This document shows, piece by piece, positions 14,909-24,262 of a stretch of DNA of 64,000 nucleotides (position 1 is its first letter; each line of letters opens with the position of its first letter). The position numbers and the translations under genes are program-made. The DNA is from GCA-2720975 sp964467985 (GTDB taxonomy: Bacteria > Planctomycetota > UBA1135 > GCA-002686595), in NCBI GenBank assembly GCA_964467985.1, contig CAYXTP010000015.1:1-64000 (forward strand). Direction: 5' to 3'. Below the pieces are notes generated by a model, which worked only from the letters and a program-made list of their open reading frames with translations, had not been told where the DNA came from and did not search any database.

Positions 14909-17775
14909 AGAGGGTTGGGCTCGCCGTCGCCGTCCGTGTTGGACTTGCCGTCGGAGCCTTGTTCAGCCTCTAGACGGCCGGAGTTCTGGCCGTCGTCTTG
15001 GGATTCGGCCTGTGCGCTGGATTCCTTGTCCCCTGCGCCTTCGGCCACTTCGGGATCCTGGGACGGGGCGCCGTCGCCGGCCTCCTTGGCGGGCCCATCA
15101 TCGGGCGCGTCGGGCACCAAGAGGGCCAAGAGGGCGTCGCGCCGGGTGAGCCAGAGGGTGTGATCTTCGAGAGTGTCGATCAGGCCGGCGAACATCCTCC
15201 AGGGATCGGAAGGTACCAAGGGGTAAGCCTCTGCCGCGGCCAGGGGGGGCAGGGGAGCAAGTGCGTCGGCCACGCGTTGCAGCAGGGCGGGATCGGCTAG
15301 GGCGGAGGATTGGTCGCACAGAAACTGCAATCGGGCTGAGCGTGCGACCGGGCTCGCCGCGACGAACTGGGGCTGGGCGAGGCTGCTGAGATACCAGTCG
15401 CAGACCTGGGCTCGGGTCCCGCCCGTCAAAGCGCTCAGGGACTCGACGGGCCAAGTTGAAATCCAGTCCACGATCAGACGCAGTCGGTGATCGGGGAGAG
15501 GCGCCGTGGCTGGATCCGGTTGGTCGGTCGACGCCGGCGGTGGGGTGGCTAGGCGCAGGAGGACGGACTCTGCATTGGAGATCCAGTCCGGCTCGGTGCT
15601 GGGTGGACCCAAGTGGTGAACCAGGGCGGCCAGGGTGGCAGCGGGTCGGCCTTGGTTGCCGTCCAGCAAGTTGTCGAAGACCGGCAGGGTGACTAGCCCC
15701 TCCACCCAATGGTGGTCGGGGGTTAGGAGGGGCAGGAGTTCAAGATAGCGCAGCTGGGTTGCCGCATCGGCGAGCGCCATGGCGGGCAGGAGACGAGATT
15801 CCACTGAGAGCAAGAGCACGCGGCGCAGGCGCCGGGGGGGAGCTGTCGCGCCCTCGGGCAGCTCCTCGATCACGCCCTCCAGGTCGGTATTGCCCAACAG
15901 GGCCACGACTCGTTGACGCAGGTCGGCACGCTCGGAGGAGAGGGCCTGGTCCAGGTAGGTGCCGAAGGGAGTCAAGAATGGTTGGCCCGGAAAGCGCCCG
16001 TGGACGAGAGCCACCTCGAGCGCGTCGAGCAACGCGTGTTCCAAGCGCGGTGCGAGACCGCGTTCGTGTTCGGACTGCAAGATCCCCAGCAGCGGTAGGA
16101 CTTCCAGGAAGTAGGGGCTGGCGGCTACCACATCCAAGCGCACTTCAAGTGGCAAGGACGTGTCGGTCATGAGCCTCGTCAGGACCAAGGCCGGATCCTG
16201 CGCCTGCGCGTAAGTTCCATTGGGGCCCAGGGCTCCGCCATCCTGTGGGGTTCGTGCTGCGACTTCGGGGGTGCGGTGCAAGCCGCGGACTTGCCAGAGT
16301 CGGAGGACAGGTGCGTTGGAGTCTTGGGATCGCGCCTGCAGGGCGTTTTGGCACAGGCTGCCGTGGGCGGCGAGCGCGAGGTGCAAGCGGTCGTAGTCCA
16401 CGGGTCGGTCGGCCGCCGCCAGGCGCGCGATGAGCTGCGCGCTGGGTCCGATGCCTGCAGAGTAATCGTGGGCTCCTGTGGCTGTCCAAGGTAGGCGCGA
16501 CAGAGACGTGACCAGCGTGTCGCCGAGTTCGAAACGCGCCATGACGCTGGGATCCAGCAGCGCGCCCCGCAAGGGGTCGATCATTTCGGCTTCGGCCGAC
16601 ATGCCCTGGACGAGCTCGAGCAACACCACGAGGACGGCGTGAAAGGCTTCCGGGTTGGCCTCACGAGTCACCCTTTCGATCAGCAATTCGATCGCGCCCT
16701 CGGCCCCCAAACCTCGACGTCCCACAGCGGCGCGCACGATGCCCACCACTCGAGTCCGCAGAGCCGGGTGACCCGTGTCGAACAGGGCGCGGACGAGAGC
16801 CAGGCGGCGTTGGGCTTCAGCGGCCTGGGCTTGGGCGGCGGCCTGCGCCTCGGGGCTGTCGGCGGCGGTCCCTGGTGGGACCGAACTGGAGCCCTCCGGG
16901 GCAGCCAGCTCCAAGTTCAACATGCGCAGTTGCATGTCATCCAACTGGGTCTCGAGGGCGGTCAGTTCGCTCACGGACAGACAGTTGCTGTCCCGACCTT
17001 CGAGCCGCGGCCAGGCGGCGGTGAACTCATCGACCGTGCTGAACCATCGACCGTACAGCGCAAAGAGGGCCCCGCGCACGGACTCTGCCAGGCGGGGATC
17101 TTCGGCTCCCAAGGACTGGGCGAGGGTCGGGCCGAACTCGAGCCAACCCAACTCCCCCACAACGCGCACGGCGGCCGCGAAGACTTCGCCATCCGTTCCC
17201 TCTGCGGTGGGGTCCAAGAGGGGCACGAGAAGTTCAAGCCACTGATCGGGGGACTGCTCAAAGGACGCCTGCACCCAGGCGCGGGCCTCAAGCCGACGAT
17301 CACGGCGACGGTCGGACCGTGCGCCGACGAGCCCCGGGGGCTTCGAGCGTCCTGCACGCAGCAGCATGACCCGCACAGCACTCGCGGGGTAGGCCGCGAA
17401 GGACTGATCGGCCAGATCCCGCATGGCCTCACCATCGAGGCCTTCCAGCAACCGATGCACCTCGGCTACACGTTGCCGCGTGGCTGCCTCCGGCGCGGGT
17501 TCAGGAGTGGGCGGCTGGGTCTCCTTGGGCGTTTCGTCCTGGGTGTCAGGATTCAGAGCCCCAGTCGATTCAGCTTCCTGGGTTTCGGATTCCTGCACGT
17601 CACTGAGCGCGGACTCCGATTCTGTCGGTTCGATTTCCCCATCGTCGTGGGACGGCGAAGCGCCTGTTCCGACAGCGGTGGAGAGCAGGAGGGCCATCCA
17701 TAGCATGCACGCGAAGACCGAGCTCCGCGTCCAGACCCCACCGCAAGAGGCCCGCTTCCATGTGCAGCAATACAA
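14893..17775 (-). CDS. Large exported helical-repeat protein, unknown function
   Basis: The protein has 960 residues. The N-terminus has an Arg-containing region followed by a hydrophobic core (MLWMALLLSTAVGTGA), a Sec signal peptide. A Glu/Thr/Pro-rich linker (about 45-95) precedes a long Leu/Ala-rich domain resembling HEAT/ARM-type helical repeats. The C-terminal 60 residues are an acidic, Ser/Asp/Gln-rich tail. The start used is TTG at 17775; an ATG at 17706 would cut into the signal peptide. It lies downstream of aroK with an 85-bp gap. No enzymatic motif seen. Confidence 0.7.
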   Translation of the reverse strand: MYCCTWKRASCGGVWTRSSVFACMLWMALLLSTAVGTGASPSHDDGEIEPTESESALSDVQESETQEAESTGALNPDTQDETPKETQPPTPEPAPEAATRQRVAEVHRLLEGLDGEAMRDLADQSFAAYPASAVRVMLLRAGRSKPPGLVGARSDRRRDRRLEARAWVQASFEQSPDQWLELLVPLLDPTAEGTDGEVFAAAVRVVGELGWLEFGPTLAQSLGAEDPRLAESVRGALFALYGRWFSTVDEFTAAWPRLEGRDSNCLSVSELTALETQLDDMQLRMLNLELAAPEGSSSVPPGTAADSPEAQAAAQAQAAEAQRRLALVRALFDTGHPALRTRVVGIVRAAVGRRGLGAEGAIELLIERVTREANPEAFHAVLVVLLELVQGMSAEAEMIDPLRGALLDPSVMARFELGDTLVTSLSRLPWTATGAHDYSAGIGPSAQLIARLAAADRPVDYDRLHLALAAHGSLCQNALQARSQDSNAPVLRLWQVRGLHRTPEVAARTPQDGGALGPNGTYAQAQDPALVLTRLMTDTSLPLEVRLDVVAASPYFLEVLPLLGILQSEHERGLAPRLEHALLDALEVALVHGRFPGQPFLTPFGTYLDQALSSERADLRQRVVALLGNTDLEGVIEELPEGATAPPRRLRRVLLLSVESRLLPAMALADAATQLRYLELLPLLTPDHHWVEGLVTLPVFDNLLDGNQGRPAATLAALVHHLGPPSTEPDWISNAESVLLRLATPPPASTDQPDPATAPLPDHRLRLIVDWISTWPVESLSALTGGTRAQVCDWYLSSLAQPQFVAASPVARSARLQFLCDQSSALADPALLQRVADALAPLPPLAAAEAYPLVPSDPWRMFAGLIDTLEDHTLWLTRRDALLALLVPDAPDDGPAKEAGDGAPSQDPEVAEGAGDKESSAQAESQDDGQNSGRLEAEQGSDGKSNTDGDGEPNPLYPRR

Positions 17776-17860
17776 GTTCGTCTCTATCCCTACTCCCTGA
17801 CCTATCTTAGCCGCGACTCGGCCGGGTTACGCACACCAATCCCCGGTTTCGAGTAGGAGT

Positions 17861-18391
17861 TCAGAGGTAGGCGATCATCTCAGCGAGCACTCGCTCCGGA
17901 TCGCAGTCCGTTTCGAAGCGCGCCTCGCTGACTTCGGCATACAAGTCGGCGCGCTCTAGCGATTGGTTCTCGAGTTCTGTCAGCGGCGAGTCAAAGCTCA
18001 AAGCGGGACGCGCAGCGGGGTCGAGTTCGGCGCGAGTTACGAGTAGCGCAGCGGGCGCGCTCAGCCACAGGCACCGGCTCTGGGCGCGCAGCCGCTCACG
18101 ATTCGCCTTAGACAAGACGACGCCGCCGCCTGTGGCCACGATGCGCGGGCCGCCCTGGTTGAGCACGCGTTCCAGGCAGGTCGACTCCAATTTGCGGAAC
18201 GCCTCCTGGCCGAGGGCCTCGAGCAATTCTCCCGCAGAGCGCCCAACTGTACTCTCGCTCGCCGGCTCCAGTTCCTGGTCCAAGTCCACGAACGGAATCG
18301 ACAGTCGTTCGGCCAGGCGTCGTCCGAGGGTGGTCTTGCCCACGCAGCGCAGACCCACGAGGCAGATGGGCTGTGACGCAACGCGAGTCAC
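17861..18391 (-). CDS. aroK: Shikimate kinase
   Basis: The product has 176 residues. It phosphorylates shikimate with ATP in the chorismate pathway. The Walker A motif is GLRCVGKTT near residue 13, the shikimate-binding Asp lies in FVDLDQEL, and the ATGGGVV motif contacts shikimate. The GTG start at 18391 overlaps the stop of the aroD-aroE gene as GTGA; the frame is open further upstream but that part is a shadow of aroE. This directly couples step six to steps three/four of the pathway. Confidence 0.9.
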   Translation of the reverse strand: MTRVASQPICLVGLRCVGKTTLGRRLAERLSIPFVDLDQELEPASESTVGRSAGELLEALGQEAFRKLESTCLERVLNQGGPRIVATGGGVVLSKANRERLRAQSRCLWLSAPAALLVTRAELDPAARPALSFDSPLTELENQSLERADLYAEVSEARFETDCDPERVLAEMIAYL

Positions 18392-19914
18392 GAACTGGGG
18401 ACCTCTGCGGTCGACAGACCTAGGGCACCCTCCAGGGCAGCCCGCATGAGCGGCTCGTTGGGTTCGGTCCCGGTGAAGGCCTGGTATTGGGTCAGAGCTT
18501 GACGCAGGAACCACTCGGCACCGGGAATCGGAAAGGCCCCGCGCCCCGCGGCTTGAACGAGCAGCGGCGTTCGCAATGGTCGGTAGACCGCGTCCAAGAC
18601 GAGGGTCTGCGGACGGATCCACTGCGCGGGAATCGGGGTCGACTCCGGGGGAGATCCGGATTCCGAATGCATGCCGACCGGAGTGCAATGCACGAGGATG
18701 TCGTGGTCCGTATTCTCGATCGCGTCCCAAGCCACGGCGCGACAACCGAGTTCACGGGCGAGGGCCTGCCCGGCTTCAGCTCGGCGTGCGGCGACAAGCG
18801 CCTCGAGTCCCATGTCTGTCAAGGCGCGCAAGGCTGCGCGGGCCGCACCGCCAGCTCCCAACACCAGGCCCGAGCGCGGGGCGCGTCCCAACAGGGGCAG
18901 CGCTGCTTCGAGGGTGGCTTGGATGGCGAGGGCGTCGGTGTTGCTCGCGCGCCAGCTCGCCCCATCGCGCACCAGGGTGTTGGCTGCGCCCAGGTCCCGG
19001 GCTCCCCCATCGCTCGCGCCGGCCTTGGCCAGTGCGACCTCTTTGAAGGGGGCGGTGACTGAAAAGCCCCTAAAAACAGGGTCATCGGCCAGATCCAGGA
19101 AGGTCTCGAAGTCCTCGGGCTCGAAGGCCAGGTAGACCGCGTCATAACCCGCGCACTTGAAGGCCATGCCCTGGACGTGGGGTGAAAGCGAGTGGGAGAT
19201 GGGGCGACCCACGACGCCGAGAACACCTGTGCCGGGACCGACTCCGCCCGGGGGAAGAATGCCCAACAGCTCATCCAGGCGCAGTTGGCCGGGAGCGGTG
19301 GGCTGGGGCGCGGTGCTTCCCGGCAGACTCGCGGGTGCACTGTACGTGAAGGGAGACCCGAAGATGGGCGCCAACACGCGGGTGAACGAACCCGCGTCGC
19401 CCGAGCAGAACGCGATCAAGCCCCCGCGCGCCACTCGCAGGTGTCTCAGCAAGCGCAAGCCGTCTTCCGTGCAACGGGCATGGGTCACGAGCTTGATCAC
19501 GTCTCCTTCGTAGAGAACAGCTCGTACCTCTTCGTCGAACGCGGCCAAGTCCTCTGGTGTGCCCTGCGCATCGTGACGGGACACGATGCGGTGGCAGGGT
19601 GCGGGGACTTCACCCAGATCCAGGGATAGGGTCCAGTCGATGTCCACGAAGCGGGCGCCCGCGCGCGCGGCGGTTTGCAACAACTCGAGGCGGTCATCGA
19701 TGCTGCCGTTGTATTCGCCGAAGGCTTCCGGTCCATGGACGGCGACGATGACCGGCTTGCCGATTGCCTTGAACAACTGCTTGAGGGCTTCCTCGCCCGG
19801 GTTGCCGAGGGTGTCGAGTCGCAACTCCACGAGGTCGGCCAGGGGCGCCTGACGTTCGGCTTCCGCTTGCAGAGCCGTTAGGGTCGGAGCGAGGATGGAG
19901 ACGACGTGAACCAT
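18388..19914 (-). CDS. aroDE: Bifunctional 3-dehydroquinate dehydratase (type I) / shikimate dehydrogenase
   Basis: The protein has 508 residues. The N-terminal part (about 1-225) is a type I dehydroquinase: VELRLD, the catalytic His in SRHD and the Schiff-base Lys in VIKLVTH. The C-terminal part (about 230-500) is shikimate dehydrogenase: GVVGRPISHSLSP for shikimate, the catalytic Lys in SVTAPFKE, NTD, and the Rossmann motif LGAGGAARA for NADPH. It catalyses two successive steps of chorismate synthesis. The fusion is common in plants and some bacteria, including planctomycetes. It is 20 bases downstream of the DUF2520 gene and overlaps aroK. Confidence 0.93.
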   Translation of the reverse strand: MVHVVSILAPTLTALQAEAERQAPLADLVELRLDTLGNPGEEALKQLFKAIGKPVIVAVHGPEAFGEYNGSIDDRLELLQTAARAGARFVDIDWTLSLDLGEVPAPCHRIVSRHDAQGTPEDLAAFDEEVRAVLYEGDVIKLVTHARCTEDGLRLLRHLRVARGGLIAFCSGDAGSFTRVLAPIFGSPFTYSAPASLPGSTAPQPTAPGQLRLDELLGILPPGGVGPGTGVLGVVGRPISHSLSPHVQGMAFKCAGYDAVYLAFEPEDFETFLDLADDPVFRGFSVTAPFKEVALAKAGASDGGARDLGAANTLVRDGASWRASNTDALAIQATLEAALPLLGRAPRSGLVLGAGGAARAALRALTDMGLEALVAARRAEAGQALARELGCRAVAWDAIENTDHDILVHCTPVGMHSESGSPPESTPIPAQWIRPQTLVLDAVYRPLRTPLLVQAAGRGAFPIPGAEWFLRQALTQYQAFTGTEPNEPLMRAALEGALGLSTAEVPSS

Positions 19915-19934
19915 GGTCGGTGCGCGCTCTTGGG

Positions 19935-20777
19935 CTAGTCCTGCAAGAGGGACTCGATTGCGGCGAGGCTGGGCTCGGAGGTGCCCTTCTTGCGAGCCAA
20001 CTCGACGAGGGGCACGAGCAACGCGCGGTAGGCGGCGCGGGCCTGGGGCTCGAGGGTAGCGAGGTGCCCAGCGAGGACATCCACATCGCCGCGCGGAACG
20101 GGCCCGGTCAAGGACGCCTGGGAACCCAACGCCGCCACGTTGGCCAGGACACCCTGGGCCAGGTGCGTCAGCCCCGATTCCAATTGGCGTGGGTCGCTGC
20201 CGGGCGCCAGGGTCTGCGTTCCGCCGAGCACGGCGAGGTCCATCAAGGCCACCAACCCGTTGGCAGCCAGGGCGGCCGTGGCGTGGTAGAGCGAGCGATG
20301 TGGCTCGAGGACTTCAAGCGGCGTTGCGCCCAGCCGTTCGGCGATCCCCCGCGCGGCAGCCAGTGCCTGGCCAGTGCCGAACACGCTGACCGTGCAACCA
20401 TCGAAGCGACGCGCAGCCATTTCGATCGCGGCGGCGGGCACGCTGACCAACGGGTGCCAACCGCCCACATCGCAACCGGCATCAGCCAGGGGCCGCAGGG
20501 GATCCAGCCCGTGGAATCCGCTGGTGTGGAGCACGACGGCGGGCAGGCAGTGCTCGCTCACGAGTTGCTGCGCGAGATCACCGATCGCGGAATCGGTGAC
20601 GGCGAGCATCGCCACGTCGGCCGCGCCGACCTCAGCCAGGGAGACGCTGCTTGCCGCCGCAAGCCGGCTGGGATCCCTGGCCCAGCGACTGAGTTCGCAA
20701 GGAGTGTCCTCCAATGCCAGAGCCAACGACTGGGCGAGGGCTCCGGACCCGAGAATGGCGATCTTGGTGGCCTCCAT
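19935..20777 (-). CDS. Rossmann-like / DUF2520 domain protein
   Basis: The protein has 280 residues. The N-terminal NAD(P)-binding motif is IAILGSGALAQSL, with a Rossmann-like fold to about residue 110. HTSGFHGLDPL and GWHPLVSVP are typical of DUF2520 proteins. The C-terminal helical domain follows from about 140. The family resembles pyrroline-5-carboxylate and F420-dependent reductases; the substrate is unknown. It is often next to pantothenate genes, and panC is present nearby but in a separate operon. It starts at ATG 20777 and leads the aroDE-aroK cluster. Confidence 0.85.
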   Translation of the reverse strand: MEATKIAILGSGALAQSLALALEDTPCELSRWARDPSRLAAASSVSLAEVGAADVAMLAVTDSAIGDLAQQLVSEHCLPAVVLHTSGFHGLDPLRPLADAGCDVGGWHPLVSVPAAAIEMAARRFDGCTVSVFGTGQALAAARGIAERLGATPLEVLEPHRSLYHATAALAANGLVALMDLAVLGGTQTLAPGSDPRQLESGLTHLAQGVLANVAALGSQASLTGPVPRGDVDVLAGHLATLEPQARAAYRALLVPLVELARKKGTSEPSLAAIESLLQD

Positions 20778-20921
20778 GGAGCCCCAGAATACGGAGTCGG
20801 CAGCCCAACTGTCGCCGCTCGGTGTGGAACTAGCAGGCCTAGATGGTCAACTTCCGGCCGCCGCTGACTCGGAAGCGCAGAACCCTGTGGGATGGGCACG
20901 CCGGGAGCGTACTCTGGGTCT

Positions 20922-21308
20922 ATGGAACAAGTTCAAGGCATTGGTGGCGTCTTCCTGAGGGCTCGTGACAAACAGGCCTCCCTCGAGTGGTACCAGAAGA
21001 ATCTGGGCATCCCCGTCGAGTCCTGGGGAGGGACGGTATTCAGCTGGCAAACCAAGGAGACACCCCCCGCTCCGGGCACGACCTCCTGGTCCCTCTTCGA
21101 CCAGGACAGCGACTACCTCGGCCCCCGGGACAAGGCCTGCATGGTCAACTACCGCGTCGAGAACCTGGACCGCATGTTGGAGCAATTGCGCGCAGCCGGT
21201 GTCACCGTCGATGACAAGATCGACGAGTCGGAGTTCGGCCGCTTCGGCTGGGCCGAAGACCCCGACGGGAACCGCATCGAACTGTGGGAACCGCCGGACG
21301 GCATGTAG
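20922..21308 (+). CDS. VOC-family (glyoxalase-like) protein
   Basis: The product has 128 residues. It has the two beta-alpha-beta-beta-beta units of a VOC protein (FLRARDKQASLEWYQKNLG, then a second half ending EDPDGNRIELWEPPDG). Glu near the C-terminus (NRIELW) is a usual metal ligand. The ATG at 20922 is preferred; the frame is open ten codons further. It stands alone on the + strand. Substrate unknown. Confidence 0.85.
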   Translation: MEQVQGIGGVFLRARDKQASLEWYQKNLGIPVESWGGTVFSWQTKETPPAPGTTSWSLFDQDSDYLGPRDKACMVNYRVENLDRMLEQLRAAGVTVDDKIDESEFGRFGWAEDPDGNRIELWEPPDGM

Positions 21309-21336
21309 TTCACGCTACTGAAGAGCGGATTCGCAT

Positions 21337-21687
21337 TCAGTGCTCGCGCAGCTGGTTCCACTGGTCCTGCAGCCCAAGTTCCTCAATCCACGGCTCGAGG
21401 TAACCCATGTCCAGCGATCCGCTCGTGGCCAGGACCCCCAGGACGTCCTCGACCTGCTTCGGGGAACCCGATCTCTCAGCCCACTCCAGCTTGCTGATGA
21501 CCGCGTCTTCCTTGGTCACGACAAAGGCTCCGTCCCCGAGAGCGTGACAAGGTTCGCGCCGGTCGAGCTCGGCCCTGGAGTAGGCGCGACCCTTGACGAG
21601 GATCCGATCCGCCTTCCACCCCGAGGCGTGCTCGATGACGTTGAACATGGAGTGCCCAGTGAACCTCCTCGTCAGAATAGTCCGCAT
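21337..21687 (-). pseudogene. Truncated nucleotidyltransferase-like (DUF6036-type) protein
   Basis: The readable part (from about MFNVIEHASGWKADRI to the end) matches the C-terminal half of a conserved small family that I associate with DUF6036-type nucleotidyltransferase-like proteins. It includes VVTKEDAVISKLEWAE and a final LEPWIEELGL. The N-terminal nucleotidyltransferase core with its Asp pair is missing. The upstream sequence instead belongs to the partner gene of this two-gene module (see the fragment at 21650-21832). This suggests an internal deletion that fused the two. Probably non-functional. Confidence 0.6.
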
Positions 21688-21832
21688 GTCGACTTCGCAC
21701 GCCGACGGCGGAGAGGCGCCTGGCCCTCTCCGACAATTGCCATGCGAGCTTCAAGCGCTCGCCGGGTCCCATGCGGCGCCAGGCTTCGATTTGAACCGCG
21801 CGGGCCGCGGAACTTGTATCCGTTGAAGCCAT
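21650..21832 (-). pseudogene. 5' fragment of the upstream partner of the nucleotidyltransferase-like gene
   Basis: The frame encodes about 60 residues starting MASTDTSSAARAVQIEAW. It includes GERLKLAWQLSERAR and RSRHADYSDEEVHWAL, the typical N-terminal signature of a small conserved protein usually encoded just before the nucleotidyltransferase-like gene. At about 21655 the sequence jumps, in another frame, into the middle of that second gene. The missing parts are the 3' end of this gene and the 5' half of the next. The module has toxin-antitoxin-like architecture, but this copy is a relic. Confidence 0.55.
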
Positions 21833-21911
21833 GGACGCATCGTAGCGCTCGGGTCTTGAGGGCACTTGGCGGGTTGCCCTGGTGGTCTCCCGGCCAAACC
21901 CGACGCGAGTA

Positions 21912-22841
21912 TCAAGGCTCGCGCAGGACCGGTGCAGCTAGGTGCGCCAAGCGCAGCCCCAGCCCTCGCTCCTGGGCCAGGTGGGCGACGGCGGCCAGAT
22001 CCCAGGGGGCTGCTTCGGCATCCGCGTACAAACCATAAAACCCCGAGCCGCTGCCCGTCATGCGATAGTGATCGAGGCCGGCTTCGTCGAGGAGATCGCG
22101 CCAGGCGCCGAGCAGGGGTTGCGCCACCTGGGCCGCCAGTTCGAGGTCGTTGAATAGGGTTGCACGGGCGGGCAGGGGCGCCTGCGGGAGGACTTCGGCG
22201 TGTGCCATGGATCTCTCCACAGAACTGGGGTTCGATGTAACCTCGGCGAAGACGGCTGCGGTACTGCAGGTCACCTCGGGCACGATCAAGGCCACCTGCC
22301 AATCTCGCGGGGATCCGAGGGGTTGGACTCGCTCGCCTCGACCTTCGCAGAGGGCGGCCACTCCACCCCTATCGAAGAAGGCGCAGTCGGAACCCAGTTC
22401 GGCCAACACAGCGCGGCGCCACTCGTGGCCGAGGTCGCGACCTGCAATCACCTGCAGGGCCTGCAGACAGGCGGCGGCGTCGGAGCTGCCCCCGCCCAGG
22501 CCCGCCTGGCTGGGGATGTGCTTCTCCAATTCAATGTGCAAGGGCGGCAGGCACGGAGCCCCCAATTCTGCCAGGCGCTTGAGAGCCAGGCCCGCTGCGC
22601 GATGGACCAGGTTGCGACCGTCGGCGGGAACGTCGTCGCTGGCGGCGGGGCCGGTGAGTGTCAGCTTCAGGGAACTCTCCTGCCTAGAATCGCAACGCAC
22701 GGACAGTCGGTCGCAGAGGTCCACGGCCAGGAGGACGGTGCGCAACTCGTGGTAGCCATCCGGGCGACGACCGAGCACTTCGAGGGTCAGATTGACCTTG
22801 GCCGGGGCGAGCAGCGTGTGGGAGTTGCGCGCCGCGGTCAC
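21912..22841 (-). CDS. ispE: 4-diphosphocytidyl-2-C-methyl-D-erythritol kinase
   Basis: The product has 309 residues. It phosphorylates CDP-ME in the non-mevalonate isoprenoid pathway. APAKVNLTLEVLGRRPDGYHEL is the N-terminal substrate region, LGGGSSDAAA the GHMP-kinase ATP motif, and GSGSGFYGLY the C-terminal motif. The GTG at 22841 overlaps the panC stop as GTGA; the upstream open frame to 23090 is a panC shadow. It is the last gene of a pssA-folK-panC-ispE operon. Confidence 0.92.
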   Translation of the reverse strand: MTAARNSHTLLAPAKVNLTLEVLGRRPDGYHELRTVLLAVDLCDRLSVRCDSRQESSLKLTLTGPAASDDVPADGRNLVHRAAGLALKRLAELGAPCLPPLHIELEKHIPSQAGLGGGSSDAAACLQALQVIAGRDLGHEWRRAVLAELGSDCAFFDRGGVAALCEGRGERVQPLGSPRDWQVALIVPEVTCSTAAVFAEVTSNPSSVERSMAHAEVLPQAPLPARATLFNDLELAAQVAQPLLGAWRDLLDEAGLDHYRMTGSGSGFYGLYADAEAAPWDLAAVAHLAQERGLGLRLAHLAAPVLREP

Positions 22842-23746
22842 GGGGACTCCACCTCGACGAGGGGCTCGAGGTCCAAGCGAACGTTGTCGATCAGTCGCAC
22901 GGGGCCCACGCGGGCGGCGATCAAAGCCACAGCGGTCTGCAGCTCTCCTGCCGGTCGGTCGGAACTCCAGGAGAGCGCGCAGCGCACGCTGGCGTACTCG
23001 ACGTCGAGCTCTCGCGCGGCAACCCCGGGCGCGAGGCTCTGTTCCAACACCGCGTCCAGTTGCGCCGCATCCCGCACGCCCGCCCTCCACGACTCCTGCG
23101 CCGCCCGCAGTGCGCGCGCAAGATGCAATGCGTGCATCCGCTGCTCAGAACTCAGGCGTTCATTGCGCGAAGAGAACGCCAGACCGGAAGGCTCGCGTTG
23201 GGTCGGGCAAACGATGACTTCCGGATGTCCCCGCTCGTCCCGGCACCCCTCCACAACCAAACTCTGCTGATAGTCCTTGGCCCCGAAGTACGAGCGGGTC
23301 GGGCCCACGCACTGGAAGAGGCGCGCAACGATCGTGGCAACTCCTGCGAAATGCCCATCACGGTGCTCGCCCTCCAATCCGACCGCCGCCGGGCCAGGGT
23401 CGCGCAAGCTGGAACCTGGCAAGCGGCCGTGTTCGTCCAGTTCGCCTTCAAAGAACTGGTCGAGTCGCCCGCTGAACACGAGATCCGCTCCCGCCTCGGC
23501 GGCGAGTGCAGCGTCCCGCTCCAAGTCCTGGGGATACGCCTCGAAATCCGATGACTGGTCGAACTGCAGAGGGTTGACGAAGACACTGACCACCGTTCGG
23601 TCGTTCTCCGCAACCGAACGGGCAATGAGCGACACGTGCCCAGCGTGCAAGGCCCCCATCGTGGGCACGAATCCCAAGGTCTGACCTTGAGCAGTCACTT
23701 CCTCACACCAGGTTCGGGCTGAGGCCGGGTCCCTAAGCAGCTGCAT
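22838..23746 (-). CDS. panC: Pantothenate synthetase
   Basis: The product has 302 residues. It joins pantoate and beta-alanine using ATP. FVPTMGALHAGHVSLI carries the HIGH-like nucleotide motif; VFVNPLQF, FGAKDYQQ and SSRNERLS are family signatures. GGAGGGGA stands about eight bases before the ATG at 23746, so the longer frame to 23779 is unlikely. It overlaps ispE by four bases and follows folK by 23 bases. Confidence 0.93.
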   Translation of the reverse strand: MQLLRDPASARTWCEEVTAQGQTLGFVPTMGALHAGHVSLIARSVAENDRTVVSVFVNPLQFDQSSDFEAYPQDLERDAALAAEAGADLVFSGRLDQFFEGELDEHGRLPGSSLRDPGPAAVGLEGEHRDGHFAGVATIVARLFQCVGPTRSYFGAKDYQQSLVVEGCRDERGHPEVIVCPTQREPSGLAFSSRNERLSSEQRMHALHLARALRAAQESWRAGVRDAAQLDAVLEQSLAPGVAARELDVEYASVRCALSWSSDRPAGELQTAVALIAARVGPVRLIDNVRLDLEPLVEVESP

Positions 23747-23769
23747 GGCGCGGCTCCCCTCCCGGGCGG

Positions 23770-24252
23770 TTAGGAGCAAGCCTCCGTTAGTTGAACGAGG
23801 CGTTCGGAGACCGTTTGTCCGCAGCCCAAGAGATGGTCCGGGGCCAGCTCGGCCAGGGGCGCGAGAACAAACGTGCGCTGCTCCATGCGAGGGTGGGGCA
23901 AGGTCAGCTCGGGAATCTCACAGTGCTCGTCCCCAAACCACAAGAGGTCTAGGTCCAGGGTGCGAGGGGCGTTTGGCACGCCGCGCTCGCGACCCGCCTT
24001 GAGCTCGAGCCCTTGCAAGACCGCCAGCAAGCTGTGGGCATCCAGACTGGTCTCGACCAGTACGACTCCGTTGAGAAAAGGCCCCTGCCCCTCAGGTCCC
24101 CCATCGGGTTCCGTTTCGTGCCAGGTCGACCTTCGCAGGACGACGATGCCCGCGGTGCGGTCGAGTCGCGTCAGGGCCGAACGTAGGAACTTCTCTCGAT
24201 CCCCCAAATTCGAACCCAAGGCAATCGCGGCGACTACTCGCGTCGAACTCAT
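23770..24252 (-). CDS. folK: 2-amino-4-hydroxy-6-hydroxymethyldihydropteridine pyrophosphokinase
   Basis: The product has 160 residues, the normal length. It transfers pyrophosphate from ATP in folate biosynthesis. ALGSNLGDRE is the N-terminal signature. RTLDLDLL carries the two metal-binding aspartates, followed by LPHPRM. It lies ten bases after pssA in the same leftward operon. Confidence 0.93.
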   Translation of the reverse strand: MSSTRVVAAIALGSNLGDREKFLRSALTRLDRTAGIVVLRRSTWHETEPDGGPEGQGPFLNGVVLVETSLDAHSLLAVLQGLELKAGRERGVPNAPRTLDLDLLWFGDEHCEIPELTLPHPRMEQRTFVLAPLAELAPDHLLGCGQTVSERLVQLTEACS

Positions 24253-24262
24253 CGGATCGTCT

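Noticed and set aside
16639..17703. 354-codon frame on the + strand
   Set aside because: It is the GC-driven antisense shadow of the 960-residue exported protein.
22200..23270. 356-codon frame on the + strand
   Set aside because: Antisense shadow of ispE and panC, which have all family motifs.
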